From Candidatus Zhuqueibacterota bacterium (GTDB lineage: Bacteria; Zhuqueibacterota; Zhuqueibacteria; Oceanimicrobiales; Oceanimicrobiaceae), in NCBI GenBank assembly GCA_029262055.1, contig JAJDAD010000002.1, positions 1-64,000 on the forward strand: a stretch of 64,000 nucleotides of DNA. Direction: 5' to 3'. The notes beneath the pieces are model-generated. The model ran no database searches, had not been told where the DNA came from, and saw only the letters and a program-made list of their open reading frames with translations. The stretch's first letter is position 1. Each line of letters starts with the position of its first letter. Below are positions 51,449 to 60,868 of this stretch, piece after piece. A program made the translations under genes and the position numbers.

Positions 51449-54094
51449 CTAATTGAGGCAGGCGTCACATACGAACTTTACATTGGTGTTATTCATCAGC
51501 CAGTAAGCCTGACAGTTGGCGCATGCGGTAGGAGAGCGGTGTTCGCACTCCATGCAGATTTCGGTATTGGGACAGGAGCCATGGGCGAAGTAGGCCTGCG
51601 GCTCCACCTGGTTTCCGCAGGACTCGCAGACCAGGTAGACTTTATCCAGCGCTTGCCGTACTTTGCTCTGATTTTGCAGGGTTTCCAGGCGGGCGGGATC
51701 GACTGGTGCCGTTTCCATGGTGCGGGCATATTCCAGGATTGCCTGCAATTGTCCATCAGCGTGGATGCCGGCTTCTTGTAAGACCTTGTGCGCCTGGCCG
51801 CTCCCCAGGTAGTGGTGCTCCCTGAAAGGATGCAGCGTCCGCCTGAGGCCTTGATTGGAGCGCACCCAGCGTTGCATGGTTGGCAGAGTAAAGTCCGTGA
51901 TCCCCATTGCTTCCTGCGTAAGGCTTTCCGGAAAGATGAACTCCTGTTCCTCCAGCGGCAAGCGATTGAACAGCTCCGCACTCGATACATAAAAGACGTT
52001 CAGGTTGAGACCTTTTTGATCAAGTTGCGACAGCACTTCCTGCACAAAAGCGGTTGCCACGCCGTTGCCTTGCAGCACGATGGTGCCACTCTGCTGGTGC
52101 GCGGTCGGATCTGCTCGCCTGATGGCGTACACGCCTTTGATGGCTTCAGCGGGATCTGGAAGGCCCAGCTCCTTGCGGTCGACCAGAATGTCGGCGGGAC
52201 GGGTTACGAAGGGGGAGAGTACCGCCGGTCGCGTCCGCAATGCGACCAGCATCATGGGCCAGAGTTCGCGGGCGTCCCACGGCGTCAAAGTGATCAAAAC
52301 ATTATGCGGAAAGTTTTCCTGCATCAGTTGCAGCACTTGCGGGTCGGCATGCGTCGGACCATCTTCCCCGGTCTTGGCGCCTGCGTGGGCGTTGACCATG
52401 ATCCAGGTCTTGTACGGCTCCCCGGTCACAAATTCACGATTCTGCTGACCGATTCCGTGCAGCCTGGCCGCCACATGCTCCAATGCTCCGATGAAAGCGC
52501 CATAGGATGAGGTCAGACCAATGTGTTCACCGAACGTGGAGAGACCAGCCATAAAGGCGCCCATGGCGTCTTCGCAAATACCGCCGACTGCGATGAGGCG
52601 GGAATCAGGATTGGACGCAGTGTGGAGCAGCCCTTCAGGAAAACCCTTGTTGAGAACCGATACGCTGGTGGAGTTGAGCAAATCCGCCGCACTGCCGATG
52701 ATGGCTCCGTTAGTTTCCTGGTTTAGAACATGCAGGACTTCGCCGAGAACACCGCGTAATGTCACGGAATCGCCCGGATTGAGCTGTAGGGACTCCGGCA
52801 CTTTGGTCGTCTGAAGCTTGCTCTTTTGGTCGTACAGTTTCTGCAGGTGGGGTTTGTTCTCATGCGCGGTGTGGGCGCGTTTCTGTAAACGTCGTTGTGC
52901 CTTTAGGATGTGATTGCAGGCAAACATGGCGTATTCTTTGTTGATTTCCAGCACCCGCCGTACCAGCATCAGGGTTTCAAAGAAAATCTCTTCCACCGCT
53001 GCCGGCGTCGGGTCGCCGTTAAAACGCGGCATGTTGACGCTAAACTTGTTTTCAAATGGCCGGCATGCTTCGTAAAAACCGTCGGAGCAAAACTTGTGTC
53101 CGCCACCGTGCGACGCCTTGCCTTCCACGCCATACTTCCACCCCTTGACCGTTCGGTAGATAACTGCGGTGGGTTGGCCATTGTCGCTGGAGTTGGCCAG
53201 CATTTGCGCAGCGACCACTTGTTGAAAATCAAAACCGTTCGGGACAAAAATCACGTTCCAGTCATGACAGTAGCAGAGTTCGATCGGATCCCACTGCACA
53301 TAATCGCCAGCATCCGAGCCCTCGCGACAGACGCGGTCCGAATCAATCGAAGCCTGGTTCCAGTCCAGGTGTAACACGGCATTGTTGATTCCGGCAGAAG
53401 CCGCCGCCGCCAAGGCCTCATGAACGCGGCCGGGTGTCATGCCGCCTTCCCCTTCGAGAATGTGGACTTTCGGCACATCGGACCGGAAAATATCCAACTT
53501 TCCGAACGCAAGTCCCAGTGCAGCCGGAAACCCAACGCCGCTGGCCCCGGTTGCCAGCGGCACAAATGGCGTGGCTGGAGTAGGGTGGCCATCAAGTGTT
53601 TTCGCGTTCATTTCCTTAAAAAACGGCGTGTCGTTGGTCGGATTTCGGCGGAATCCAAGCAGGTCTTCCAGACGCAGTTGTTTATCAACCTCCGGAAGAA
53701 AATCCGGTTTGCCAACCCTGATCAATTCATTGCGCAGGGCCCACATGGCGTACAGCCCCATTGCTTTATGTCCTGCAGCGTAAACCAGGGAGTCCGCCGC
53801 TGCCAGGTCCGGGTCTGAAAAATCGTAGTCCATATTCATATAAAGTAGACTTTCGACGATGCGCCCCGATGAAATACTGCCTCCGGGATGCCCCGATGTC
53901 GGGACATAATTGAAGAGCACGGCGCACAGCGTCCGGTAGACGAGGTCGATTCCCTCCAGGTTCATGCGCTCGCTTCGGTCTAATTTGAATCGAGTCTTCT
54001 TAAGCACATCCGCTATATCGAAGTAGGCCGCTCTGCGCGGACCGAAGGTCATCTTGTGTGACGGTAACGCCGAAAAACGGAGGTCGGGTTTCAT
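51449..54094 (-). CDS. Transketolase-like TPP enzyme with Cys-rich zinc-ribbon-like tail
   Basis: The 881-residue protein has the transketolase/dehydrogenase E1 architecture. TSGHPGGSISS (near residue 66), AGHKAMGLYAMW and GEGGMTPGRVHEALAAAASAGINNAVLHLDWNQAS form the TPP/metal half; the usual GDG is GEG. RGVLGEVLHVLNQE, GGICEDAMGAFMAGLSTFG with the catalytic Glu, and DGPTHADPQVLQLM form the pyrimidine half. The last about 60 residues hold nine Cys in four CxxC pairs (CESC, CMEC, CANC, CDAC), which suggests two zinc ribbons not normally found in transketolases. It moves two-carbon units or decarboxylates a 2-oxo acid. The substrate is unclear. Confidence 0.82.
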   Translation of the reverse strand: MKPDLRFSALPSHKMTFGPRRAAYFDIADVLKKTRFKLDRSERMNLEGIDLVYRTLCAVLFNYVPTSGHPGGSISSGRIVESLLYMNMDYDFSDPDLAAADSLVYAAGHKAMGLYAMWALRNELIRVGKPDFLPEVDKQLRLEDLLGFRRNPTNDTPFFKEMNAKTLDGHPTPATPFVPLATGASGVGFPAALGLAFGKLDIFRSDVPKVHILEGEGGMTPGRVHEALAAAASAGINNAVLHLDWNQASIDSDRVCREGSDAGDYVQWDPIELCYCHDWNVIFVPNGFDFQQVVAAQMLANSSDNGQPTAVIYRTVKGWKYGVEGKASHGGGHKFCSDGFYEACRPFENKFSVNMPRFNGDPTPAAVEEIFFETLMLVRRVLEINKEYAMFACNHILKAQRRLQKRAHTAHENKPHLQKLYDQKSKLQTTKVPESLQLNPGDSVTLRGVLGEVLHVLNQETNGAIIGSAADLLNSTSVSVLNKGFPEGLLHTASNPDSRLIAVGGICEDAMGAFMAGLSTFGEHIGLTSSYGAFIGALEHVAARLHGIGQQNREFVTGEPYKTWIMVNAHAGAKTGEDGPTHADPQVLQLMQENFPHNVLITLTPWDARELWPMMLVALRTRPAVLSPFVTRPADILVDRKELGLPDPAEAIKGVYAIRRADPTAHQQSGTIVLQGNGVATAFVQEVLSQLDQKGLNLNVFYVSSAELFNRLPLEEQEFIFPESLTQEAMGITDFTLPTMQRWVRSNQGLRRTLHPFREHHYLGSGQAHKVLQEAGIHADGQLQAILEYARTMETAPVDPARLETLQNQSKVRQALDKVYLVCESCGNQVEPQAYFAHGSCPNTEICMECEHRSPTACANCQAYWLMNNTNVKFVCDACLN

Positions 54095-54488
54095 GACTTA
54101 TTCCTTAATTTATATGGTCGCTTTCTGAGAGGGTCTAGGCTGGCTCGGTTATTCTTGCAAGCACCAGGCCAGAATGTCGACAATGTAATATTTGCACTTA
54201 AATGCCTGATCCTGAACGACCTGAGATCGTGAAAGTGTAGGATGCCTGTGCCGCAATGCTCCCAACCCTGAGAATGAGATTGCCATAAACGGGAAACGTG
54301 CGGGGGTGCGTTAGCGGAGAAAGTGGCGTGTTTTAGTGGTGTGAGTGGCGGCGTCCAGGTAGAGCCGGGGTTGTCTGACGATCCGGCGTGCCTGGCAGTC
54401 AGGGTGACGACCACCGGGATTTCTTAGTCTGCACGGCCAGAGCTTGCCGACTTTGGGGATCGGCAGAGCTGTCCCTATCGACAAAAGG
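54095..54488. other. Intergenic gap upstream of transketolase-like gene
   Basis: This 394-base stretch between the transketolase-like gene and the following lipoprotein gene contains no ORF with a ribosome site and recognisable protein character. No repeat or strong hairpin was noticed. It probably holds the promoter of the transketolase-like gene near 54100-54200. Confidence 0.4.
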
Positions 54489-55070
54489 TCAGGGAGTCAG
54501 TTCGGAGAATTCACGGTATTTGCTCAGATCCGCAGGAACGCCTTCGACCAAATCGACGGAGAAATCGTCATCGTCCTCTAACACCAGGCCTTCCAGCACA
54601 GTTTCGACCTGTTGCGTCTCACCATTCACCATGCCGTCGGTTTCGACATACACCTGGTACTTCTCCTTTTCTTCTTCATTGCTCTGCTTGTGGGAAATGT
54701 CTACGGTAATCCCAGGCAACGATTTCCGGCCACGAAAGAGCACCACCAGATCAAAGAGAACGTCCCTGGGTTCGGGTCCCTGGCCCGCATCTTCATCATA
54801 GATTTCCTCTTCTTCAGCGGCCGGCGCCGCAGTTGCGCTGGCCGTGGCCGTCGCTGTCGCGCTTTCTTCTCGCATGCTCGCTGATGCCTGGCCGCCATCC
54901 TGTCCGTTATTGTGTGAATTTACCACGGTCCAATTGTTGAGTTCAACAACATATTCTGCCCGGAGCTGGGCCACGTACTCCTCGTCGCTTTTGGATAAAC
55001 ATCCCGTGGTCGTCATGTAGATGGTGACCGCCAAAATGGCTGCCAGGTTTTTGCGGATATTCGTGGTCAT
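54489..55070 (-). CDS. Lipoprotein with Ala/Thr/Ser-rich and acidic linker
   Basis: The 193-residue protein starts with a lipobox (MTTTGC). A short helical region (SDEEYVAQLRAEYVVELN) follows, then a low-complexity linker ATATATASATAAPA and an acidic EEEEIYDEDAG. A C-terminal beta domain (about 105-185), with DLVVLFRGRKSLPGITVDISHK, completes it. It is probably an outer-membrane or periplasmic lipoprotein. I do not recognise the family. The cell may anchor it so that the linker projects the C-terminal domain. Confidence 0.65.
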   Translation of the reverse strand: MTTNIRKNLAAILAVTIYMTTTGCLSKSDEEYVAQLRAEYVVELNNWTVVNSHNNGQDGGQASASMREESATATATASATAAPAAEEEEIYDEDAGQGPEPRDVLFDLVVLFRGRKSLPGITVDISHKQSNEEEKEKYQVYVETDGMVNGETQQVETVLEGLVLEDDDDFSVDLVEGVPADLSKYREFSELTP

Positions 55071-55292
55071 AATTACCTCCTAAGTGTGCACATGAGGTTG
55101 TTCAAAAGGCGTCCTTTGAAGTACCGGCGAAACAGCTTTTTGTCAGATGGAGAGATCTTTGGCGGTATCAATCCAGCTGCGTGCGCAAGTTAAGCAAAAC
55201 AGTTTTATAATTCAAACCTAATTGCGGCAGGATTCATTCGTGCGTTGCGCTGCGACGGCAGACGGCTGCCCCGACCCTTTCCGGCTACGTCC

Positions 55293-56069
55293 TCAGAAAG
55301 AGTCTTGTTTCGGGCAGCGTATCAGCCAAACCAGCGCGCTCGCAACCAGTGGGATCATCAACAAAGATAGTATGGCTATTCTGTCGCCGAGCAGCACTCG
55401 TTCCGCCCACGTTCGGGTCAGTGCTCCCGCTTCACCGAAACGGACTAAATGCAGTCCGGCAAAAGCCATAACCGGCAGCAACATCAGCCTGGGTTTGCGT
55501 AGCTCGCTGGCGCGTACCAGCGTCACAACAAAGAGTATCCAACAACCTATTGTCAGGAGAGCCGTTCCGATTCGAGACCAGGAGACTTTGAACATGAGCG
55601 GCAACGTACCCAAGCCAAATTCATGTTGAAACGTGTCCATTAGAATCCGGCTACCGAGTGGTCCTAGTGCGATGGCGACCATGGCGGCCAATGGCAGCAG
55701 AAACGCTGTCTCCCAGAATATGAGCTGCAAGGACCTGCCCCTGCACCACGAAACCAGGGCCACGCTAAGTACAAAGAATCCCGGCATGTATATCGGCCAC
55801 TGGCCTTCCATACCGTGGCGCCAGGCTGTTCCAAATCGCAAAGCTACTTCTTTCAGCTCAGCCGTTAAGATGCCTTGGGACTCCGCCACCTTGATACTGT
55901 ACTTGAATCCTTCCGTTGCAAAGAAGGTCCACAGAAACAAAAAGTAACCGGCAGCCGGAAGCAAAGTCACCCAAAATCGCATCCCAAATGCGCGTTGCAA
56001 TGCCGGTGCGACACTACTTGCTCTTAATACCCGATTATCGGGAACTATGGTTTTTGTCGGCTTGACCAT
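55293..56069 (-). CDS. Polytopic membrane protein of unknown function
   Basis: The 258-residue protein has about six hydrophobic helices (FWVTLLPAAGYFLFLWTFFA, MPGFFVLSVALVSW, IGTALLTIGCWILFVVTLV, and others) and a short cytoplasmic tail. I do not recognise a family. Its start lies 25 bases inside the VTT protein gene, so the two are translationally coupled. It forms the third gene of the radical SAM/VTT/membrane-protein operon. Confidence 0.65.
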   Translation of the reverse strand: MVKPTKTIVPDNRVLRASSVAPALQRAFGMRFWVTLLPAAGYFLFLWTFFATEGFKYSIKVAESQGILTAELKEVALRFGTAWRHGMEGQWPIYMPGFFVLSVALVSWCRGRSLQLIFWETAFLLPLAAMVAIALGPLGSRILMDTFQHEFGLGTLPLMFKVSWSRIGTALLTIGCWILFVVTLVRASELRKPRLMLLPVMAFAGLHLVRFGEAGALTRTWAERVLLGDRIAILSLLMIPLVASALVWLIRCPKQDSF

Positions 56070-56740
56070 GCTGTCAGCCCTGCCAATGGATTCACTTTTG
56101 CGATTGCGGCGAAAACCGACCTATGTCCGCAGCCTTGGCCTTGCAGTATTCTTTTCACGAACCAGATGACAATCAGTAGAAAGCCGAGAGCCAGCAGGGC
56201 CCAGGTTGGTGGCTGTAATACGTAACCCAAAAGCGCGAGTGTATAATATCTCGGCGCTCTACCAACTAGAAGAGAGGCCTCGTATTTCCATAGCGGATAC
56301 CCCTCGGCAATGCTTAGCAGCTTAAAGGGTGACAGAGGAATGGGAGAGTAGTTCACAATGGTTAGCAGCCAAAAGGGGCTCATGTGAAAAAGGGCATGCA
56401 GCTTGCGATAGAAGCCATTGTCTGCAAATCTGGCGCGAACGCTTCCCTTGCTTAGAACAGGTGACAGAAACCAGTAATCCAGCACACCCGAGAAACAACT
56501 TCCGGAAGTTACAACCAGCGTAACCACCCAGGGTTGGTAGAACTTTGCGGCGTATAGTACCGCCGGTTCTTGCGGGAACGGTGTGACCAATATGTGCGAC
56601 GGTATGGTGTACAAGCCGACCAAAATCAGTAGTCGTTCATCCGGTAAAAAGTGTAAAAGCAATCCGGCAACTGCCACCACGGATCCGGCGACGATGAAAA
56701 CCGGTGTCCATCTAAATGCATGCTTTTGCGCTGGGTTCAT
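56045..56740 (-). CDS. VTT-domain (DedA/TMEM64-like) membrane protein
   Basis: The 231-residue protein has about five helices. The central YSPIPLSPFKLLSIAEGYPLWKYEASLLVGRAPRYYTLALLG carries the DedA/VTT signature: a re-entrant Pro-rich segment, the Gly and Arg pattern and a following amphipathic stretch. Family members act in lipid movement or proton-dependent transport across the inner membrane. The ATG overlaps the end of the radical SAM gene by 29 bases. Confidence 0.78.
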   Translation of the reverse strand: MNPAQKHAFRWTPVFIVAGSVVAVAGLLLHFLPDERLLILVGLYTIPSHILVTPFPQEPAVLYAAKFYQPWVVTLVVTSGSCFSGVLDYWFLSPVLSKGSVRARFADNGFYRKLHALFHMSPFWLLTIVNYSPIPLSPFKLLSIAEGYPLWKYEASLLVGRAPRYYTLALLGYVLQPPTWALLALGFLLIVIWFVKRILQGQGCGHRSVFAAIAKVNPLAGLTAWSSRQKP

Positions 56741-57818
56741 CCTGTAAACGAGCCGCCACTCGTTTCCGTTTGAGATTTCTATGATTCAGTACATTTCGTT
56801 TCTTGTTATGCATGATTATCCCTAATCCGAGGCGCAATTTCTCCAGGCAACCTCGACAAGACAAAGTGGTATCTGATTCGCCCCTAAAAGTGTACCAGCA
56901 TCCCTGACAAACGCTAACAGGTGCCAGTGCTTTTGGTGACCGCACCACTGAAATTTCATCTCGAAGCACATGGCCGACGCCCGGCATGTCAACGCATGGA
57001 TGCAGAAACCCGTACGGGTCGATGCTGAAATATTTGTTGCCCGCACAGCACGAGGGTTGGGAGTTACGTCGATAAAAGTTCTCAAATCCTTTCAGATAAC
57101 TCTCGGAACATAGGATGTTCTTATGTTCGCTTCGTAGCCTCAGGAGGTGACGGATGAATCCATTCTCCATTTCGGCATTGAGCTGCGTGTTTCCGGTTTT
57201 CTTGTCGTGGTAGGGCTGGAACACCACGTACACGCCAAGTTCATCAGCGAACTTAGCGATCTTGGCAGCTTGGTGAATATTCAGGTTGGAAAGGGCGCAC
57301 ATGAGCCCGCCTGTTCGATGTCCGGTCAAAAAATCCTCGGCGAGCCATTGCAGACAGTTCGTCACTTTAGCATGCAGGCCTTTCATCCCCCTATGTTCAT
57401 CATGTAGTCGCGAATCGGTTGAATCCAATGACACAAGGAGATTGTCCAATCCGGCATCCTTCAGTTCGTTCAGCCTGTCTCTGGTTAACAGGCTTCCGTT
57501 TGTAACCATTGATGTCCACATGGTCTGGCCGGAGGCGTACTTGACGATGTCCTCTAAATCACGCCTGAGGGTCGGTTCGCCACCCGTAAAATTGACCAGC
57601 CGGCAGCCATATGCGTATATTTTCTGCAAGCCCTCTTGAATTTCACTAAGGCTCATCTCCTCATTCGGCTTGCTTGGATTTCGCCAATAACCACAAATGG
57701 CACATCTTGCGTTACATCTATACGTAAGTTCCCACAGGCACGAAAAAATGCGTCTGCCCACCAGGGCGGACATTCCGGCTGATCCAACAAATCTGAATAG
57801 GTCTGGGAAGTTTCGCAT
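56712..57818 (-). CDS. Radical SAM protein with SPASM-like C-terminus
   Basis: I chose the ATG at 57818 (368 residues, MRNFPDLFRF) because AAAAGGGGAAAA lies just upstream; a second in-frame ATG at 57833 has no ribosome site. The radical SAM motif CNARCAIC lies at Cys35, 39 and 42, followed by FTGGEPTLR and a VSLDSTD segment. The C-terminal Cys cluster CCAGNKYFSIDPYGFLHPC and CQGCW...CRGC matches an auxiliary iron-sulfur (SPASM) domain, as in peptide- and sugar-modifying enzymes. The genes downstream encode VTT and polytopic membrane proteins. The substrate is unknown. Confidence 0.83.
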   Translation of the reverse strand: MRNFPDLFRFVGSAGMSALVGRRIFSCLWELTYRCNARCAICGYWRNPSKPNEEMSLSEIQEGLQKIYAYGCRLVNFTGGEPTLRRDLEDIVKYASGQTMWTSMVTNGSLLTRDRLNELKDAGLDNLLVSLDSTDSRLHDEHRGMKGLHAKVTNCLQWLAEDFLTGHRTGGLMCALSNLNIHQAAKIAKFADELGVYVVFQPYHDKKTGNTQLNAEMENGFIRHLLRLRSEHKNILCSESYLKGFENFYRRNSQPSCCAGNKYFSIDPYGFLHPCVDMPGVGHVLRDEISVVRSPKALAPVSVCQGCWYTFRGESDTTLSCRGCLEKLRLGLGIIMHNKKRNVLNHRNLKRKRVAARLQDEPSAKACI

Positions 57819-57859
57819 TTTTCCCCTTTTCATTTATCGAGTTTAAGAACGATCTGACT

Positions 57860-58070
57860 AACATTTCTCACTTGGTTTCTTCCATCCGAGGAATCCGGTT
57901 TTCGTGTGTAAATCTCCTCCAAACGCGTAACGCGCGCGGAGGGGCAGGTCAAGACCGCGTTCAAGTTTTTGAACCGGGGTAGGCCTGCCTGCCGCTGGCC
58001 ACGTACCCACCCCTGATTCAAACTCTCTACGAGTTTGAATCTGTCCCCTTCGCCGGGAGGGGAGCTTGCC
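57860..58070 (-). repeat. Structured dispersed repeat, copy 2
   Basis: This is the inverted copy of the element at 25001-25191. In the minus-strand sense it keeps the 11-bp hairpin (58031-58041 with 58015-58025), with A-T replacing the G-C pair of copy 1. The first GC-rich hairpin is largely conserved. The conserved 3' end (57860-57876) lies only 42 bases before the chosen start of the radical SAM gene. It has the same orientation relative to its downstream gene as copy 1. It may be a mobile repeat or a cis-acting leader RNA. Confidence 0.75.
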
Positions 58071-58520
58071 AATTTGAAGGGAAGTAATGCAAGCGATGTA
58101 CCAAACAGGGAGAAAGAACCTATACCTTGTTATTATGGAAGATAGGAGTAACAGGGCGTCTCTGCATGAGTGGTTTGCCTGTAAACTCACTTCACACTGT
58201 GAACGCGATGCGGCTCCGTCAGATTTTCGAAAGCCGCATAGTGATTATAAGAAAGGCAAAATAGGGCAGGGCCAACTGTGGGCTTATTCTTGAGTTGGTG
58301 CGCAGGATTTAGTGACGATTGCAGCAGGGCAGGGTGGTGAACTTCCCCAAGGCCAATGGATTTTCATAATGGAAGTAGACCCGGTTGGGCCGGCGATTGG
58401 CTTCGCAGGTGAGGTGCTTTTGCCCCGGTCAGTCACAGGTGGTAGCAGCTTGTCCGAGAAAAATGCATACTTCAGCCAGATCGGCTAATGCGGATTGACC
58501 AGCCCAGAGGGCGGGCGATT
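58071..58520. other. Intergenic gap with one hairpin
   Basis: This 450-base stretch between the repeat and the RraA-like gene holds no ORF with a convincing ribosome site. An inverted repeat ATGCGGCT...AGCCGCAT (58208-58215 with 58232-58239) forms an 8-bp stem with a 16-base loop; no T-run follows, so a terminator is not supported. I see nothing else. Confidence 0.45.
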
Positions 58521-59237
58521 CTATTCCTCTATCGCTCCGCCAAGCCCCCTTAAATGTTTGCGAAATGTATAGGTTGCGTCACTCTCGCGCCTGGCCAGGT
58601 ATTCATCAAACCTGAACTGTTTGTGCAGGGTCATTCCGCTTGCGATGGCTTTGGCTTGCTTGCGCTCGGTCGCTCCGATCGCCTCTGCCGCATTCAGCAG
58701 ATTTTCGATTTCATCGCCGGGAGCGAAGATCACCCCGTCATCGTCGGCAAACACGATGTCCCCAAGCGCAATCTCCACGTCGCAAAATCGTGCCATTGAA
58801 TCGACCTCGGGGTCTTCCCGGTCAGCGCTAAGAGGCCCAAAAGGACATGTGCCGTAGCTGAATACGGGAAATCCCATTTCCTGCAATTCTCTTGTGTCCC
58901 GGTGACACCCCCACACGATCATTGCAGGTATGCCATGGGCTCGCGCTTCCAGGGCCGTTAAGTCTCCGATACACCCTTCGTCCTTTCTGCCGTCATTGTC
59001 AATGACCAGAATATCTCCCGGTTGCGCTAAGGTCATCGCTGCAAAAAACACGTCTACACTGCCATAGTGCTTGACCGGCAGGGCCCGGCCCGCGACGCGA
59101 GTGCCTGGTAGCAATGACTCGATCCCCGGTTCGGCAACGCGGGGTTCCATCCCCAAACGCACCATTGCATCTGCAACAACCGCAGTTGAGAGACCCGAAA
59201 ATCTATCTCTTATCTTCTGATTGTCTATTGGATTCAT
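58521..59237 (-). CDS. RraA-family protein (putative HMG/oxaloacetate-type aldolase or regulator)
   Basis: I chose the ATG at 59237 (238 residues, MNPIDNQKIRDRF) because CAAGGAGAGAG lies upstream. The protein shows the RraA fold: LSTAVVADAMVRLG near residue 14, GDILVIDNDGRKDEGCIGDLTALEARAHGIPAMIV, and VEIALGDIVFADDDGVIFAP with the metal site. The GC[IV]GDLTAxxA motif supports a divalent-metal carbon-carbon lyase. Members include 4-hydroxy-4-methyl-2-oxoglutarate aldolase and the RNase E inhibitor RraA. The enzymatic role is more likely for this length. It is monocistronic. Confidence 0.83.
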   Translation of the reverse strand: MNPIDNQKIRDRFSGLSTAVVADAMVRLGMEPRVAEPGIESLLPGTRVAGRALPVKHYGSVDVFFAAMTLAQPGDILVIDNDGRKDEGCIGDLTALEARAHGIPAMIVWGCHRDTRELQEMGFPVFSYGTCPFGPLSADREDPEVDSMARFCDVEIALGDIVFADDDGVIFAPGDEIENLLNAAEAIGATERKQAKAIASGMTLHKQFRFDEYLARRESDATYTFRKHLRGLGGAIEE

Positions 59238-59832
59238 CTCTCTCCTTGTTTGTGTGGCGTTCGTCAAACAATTGTTCTACTCATACTAACATTTCCCAGT
59301 TTCCTGTTTACCTTCCAAGCACTTGCTTAAGTTTCATTCCGAGCACCCAGAGCACGATTCTATGTAATCCACCATGGAGCGCAGGGTCTCGTGCTCAAAT
59401 GGTAGCGGATGACATGGTCCAGGTATTGCCTGGTCTACCTCTCGAGATCAGGACAGGATTTCTGCCACACGGCGATTGCAGTTTATAGGAGAGCACTCGG
59501 ACAGCATAATAATACCCACGAAATTCACCCGGCAGCGATTCGGCCCGGAGCGATGAATAAAGATACTCAGTGGAGATGATAAAAGCAACCCTGCTGCCGT
59601 GGTTGATAACGGCCCGCGGATTGCAACGAGTTTGGTAAAAAGGTTGTATTTTCTCCCTGATGACCGTATCTTACCGACAGACCAATTTTGGCGATATGCG
59701 TGAAAACGCCTGATTTAGATTAGTAGCGCGGAGGCGAGCCTCTGCTTCCCATCTCTACGCTCCTCCTCCATTTCAGCCTAGGCATCCATATTCTCAGGAA
59801 TTCTTTTTCGTAAAAAATCAGGAGCGTGAAAT
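59238..59832. other. Gap with a possible protein-like remnant
   Basis: The 595-base gap 59238-59832 has no intact gene. On the minus strand a frame without a start codon (about 59670 down to 59418) reads like protein, with VINHGSRVAFIISTEYLYSS and GYYYAVRVLSYKLQSP. In a neighbouring frame it is followed by FEHETLRSMVDYIESCSGC. This may be a frameshifted relic, or chance. Also, 59280-59306 reads on the minus strand GGAAACTGGGAAATGTTAG, similar to the 3' end of the dispersed repeat. Confidence 0.3.
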
Positions 59833-60261
59833 ATGTCTCAAGCAGCGAGTGGCGACACCGTCAAAGTCCACTACACGGGGAAACTCACCGACGGCACCAC
59901 CTTTGACTCCTCCGACGGCAATGAGCCACTGAAGTTCAAGATCGGCGACGGCCAGGTCATTAAAGGCTTTGATGACGGCGTGCTCGGAATGGCCGTGGGT
60001 GAATCCAGGACCGTTACGATTCCGCCAGACCTCGGTTACGGTGAACAGAATGAAGATTTGATCATGGAGGTGGAAAAGGACCGGCTGCCACCGGACATGG
60101 AACCGGAGGTTGGGCAGAGGTTGCAGGCAACGCAGGAGGATGGCAGGCAGGTCGCCTTTATGCTGGCCGAAGTGAAAAATAAGACAGTCGTCCTGGACGC
60201 GAACCATCCGCTTGCCGGGAAGGACCTGACATTTGAAATCAGCATGGTCGAAATTGGCTGA
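59833..60261 (+). CDS. FKBP-type peptidyl-prolyl cis-trans isomerase (SlyD-like)
   Basis: The 142-residue protein has the SlyD layout. The FKBP core starts [18 protein letters not shown], followed by [37 protein letters not shown]. An insert-in-flap chaperone domain (about residues 78-125, [13 protein letters not shown]...[14 protein letters not shown]) follows, and the core is closed by [10 protein letters not shown]. It accelerates prolyl isomerisation and folding in the cytoplasm. Unlike SlyD it lacks the His-rich metal-binding tail. AGGAGCG provides the ribosome site. The RRM gene follows 33 bases later. Confidence 0.9.
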   Translation: MSQAASGDTVKVHYTGKLTDGTTFDSSDGNEPLKFKIGDGQVIKGFDDGVLGMAVGESRTVTIPPDLGYGEQNEDLIMEVEKDRLPPDMEPEVGQRLQATQEDGRQVAFMLAEVKNKTVVLDANHPLAGKDLTFEISMVEIG

Positions 60262-60294
60262 GACTAGCCACTTACTTACTCGAGGATCAAACCG

Positions 60295-60582
60295 ATGAAT
60301 GTTTATGTCGGCAATCTGGCTCCTGATGTGACGCAAGAGGAGCTGAAAGCAGCGTTTGAAAAATTTGGCGGAATCAGATCCGTCACTGTCATATCGGACA
60401 AATTCACCGGCCAGTCACGCGGTTTTGGCTTTGTCGAAATGTCCAACAGAACCCAGGCACTTTCTGCCATCCGGGCACTGAATGGCGCGGAACTGAAAGG
60501 TCAGAACCTGAAAGTCAGCGAGGCGCGTCCGCGCAACACCTCCACCCGGGGGTTTGGTGGCACTCGCGGCAGCGGCTACTAG
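60295..60582 (+). CDS. RRM-domain RNA-binding protein
   Basis: The 95-residue protein is a single RNA recognition motif: RNP2 VYVGNL (residues 3-8) and RNP1 RGFGFVEM (about residues 43-50). A short Gly-rich tail (RGFGGTRGSGY) follows, as in cyanobacterial and other bacterial Rbp proteins. It binds RNA, possibly as a cold-shock or stress chaperone. It appears co-transcribed with the FKBP gene. Confidence 0.92.
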   Translation: MNVYVGNLAPDVTQEELKAAFEKFGGIRSVTVISDKFTGQSRGFGFVEMSNRTQALSAIRALNGAELKGQNLKVSEARPRNTSTRGFGGTRGSGY

Positions 60583-60868
60583 GTCCTGTCCTCTCCCTCA
60601 AATTGACCGGAAAACGCACCGCGCTTCCGGAGTTCCTGGCATCTCGCCGGGGACCTCCGGGGCGAGACGGACGCCTGCGCATTCGTTTGCACGCGTTGCG
60701 CGCGCAATGATTTCCGGATGGAGTATACCGGCTTGTTGCTTCAGCCATGCGGGCCCCGGCCATTTTTCAGTTGACTCACCGTTAATCTTTTTTCATCTTT
60801 AAAAATTATCTTGGCTTGTCGCCTTGGTCAGATTTGGTTTTTCCAAATAACTCAAACTTACTAACATA

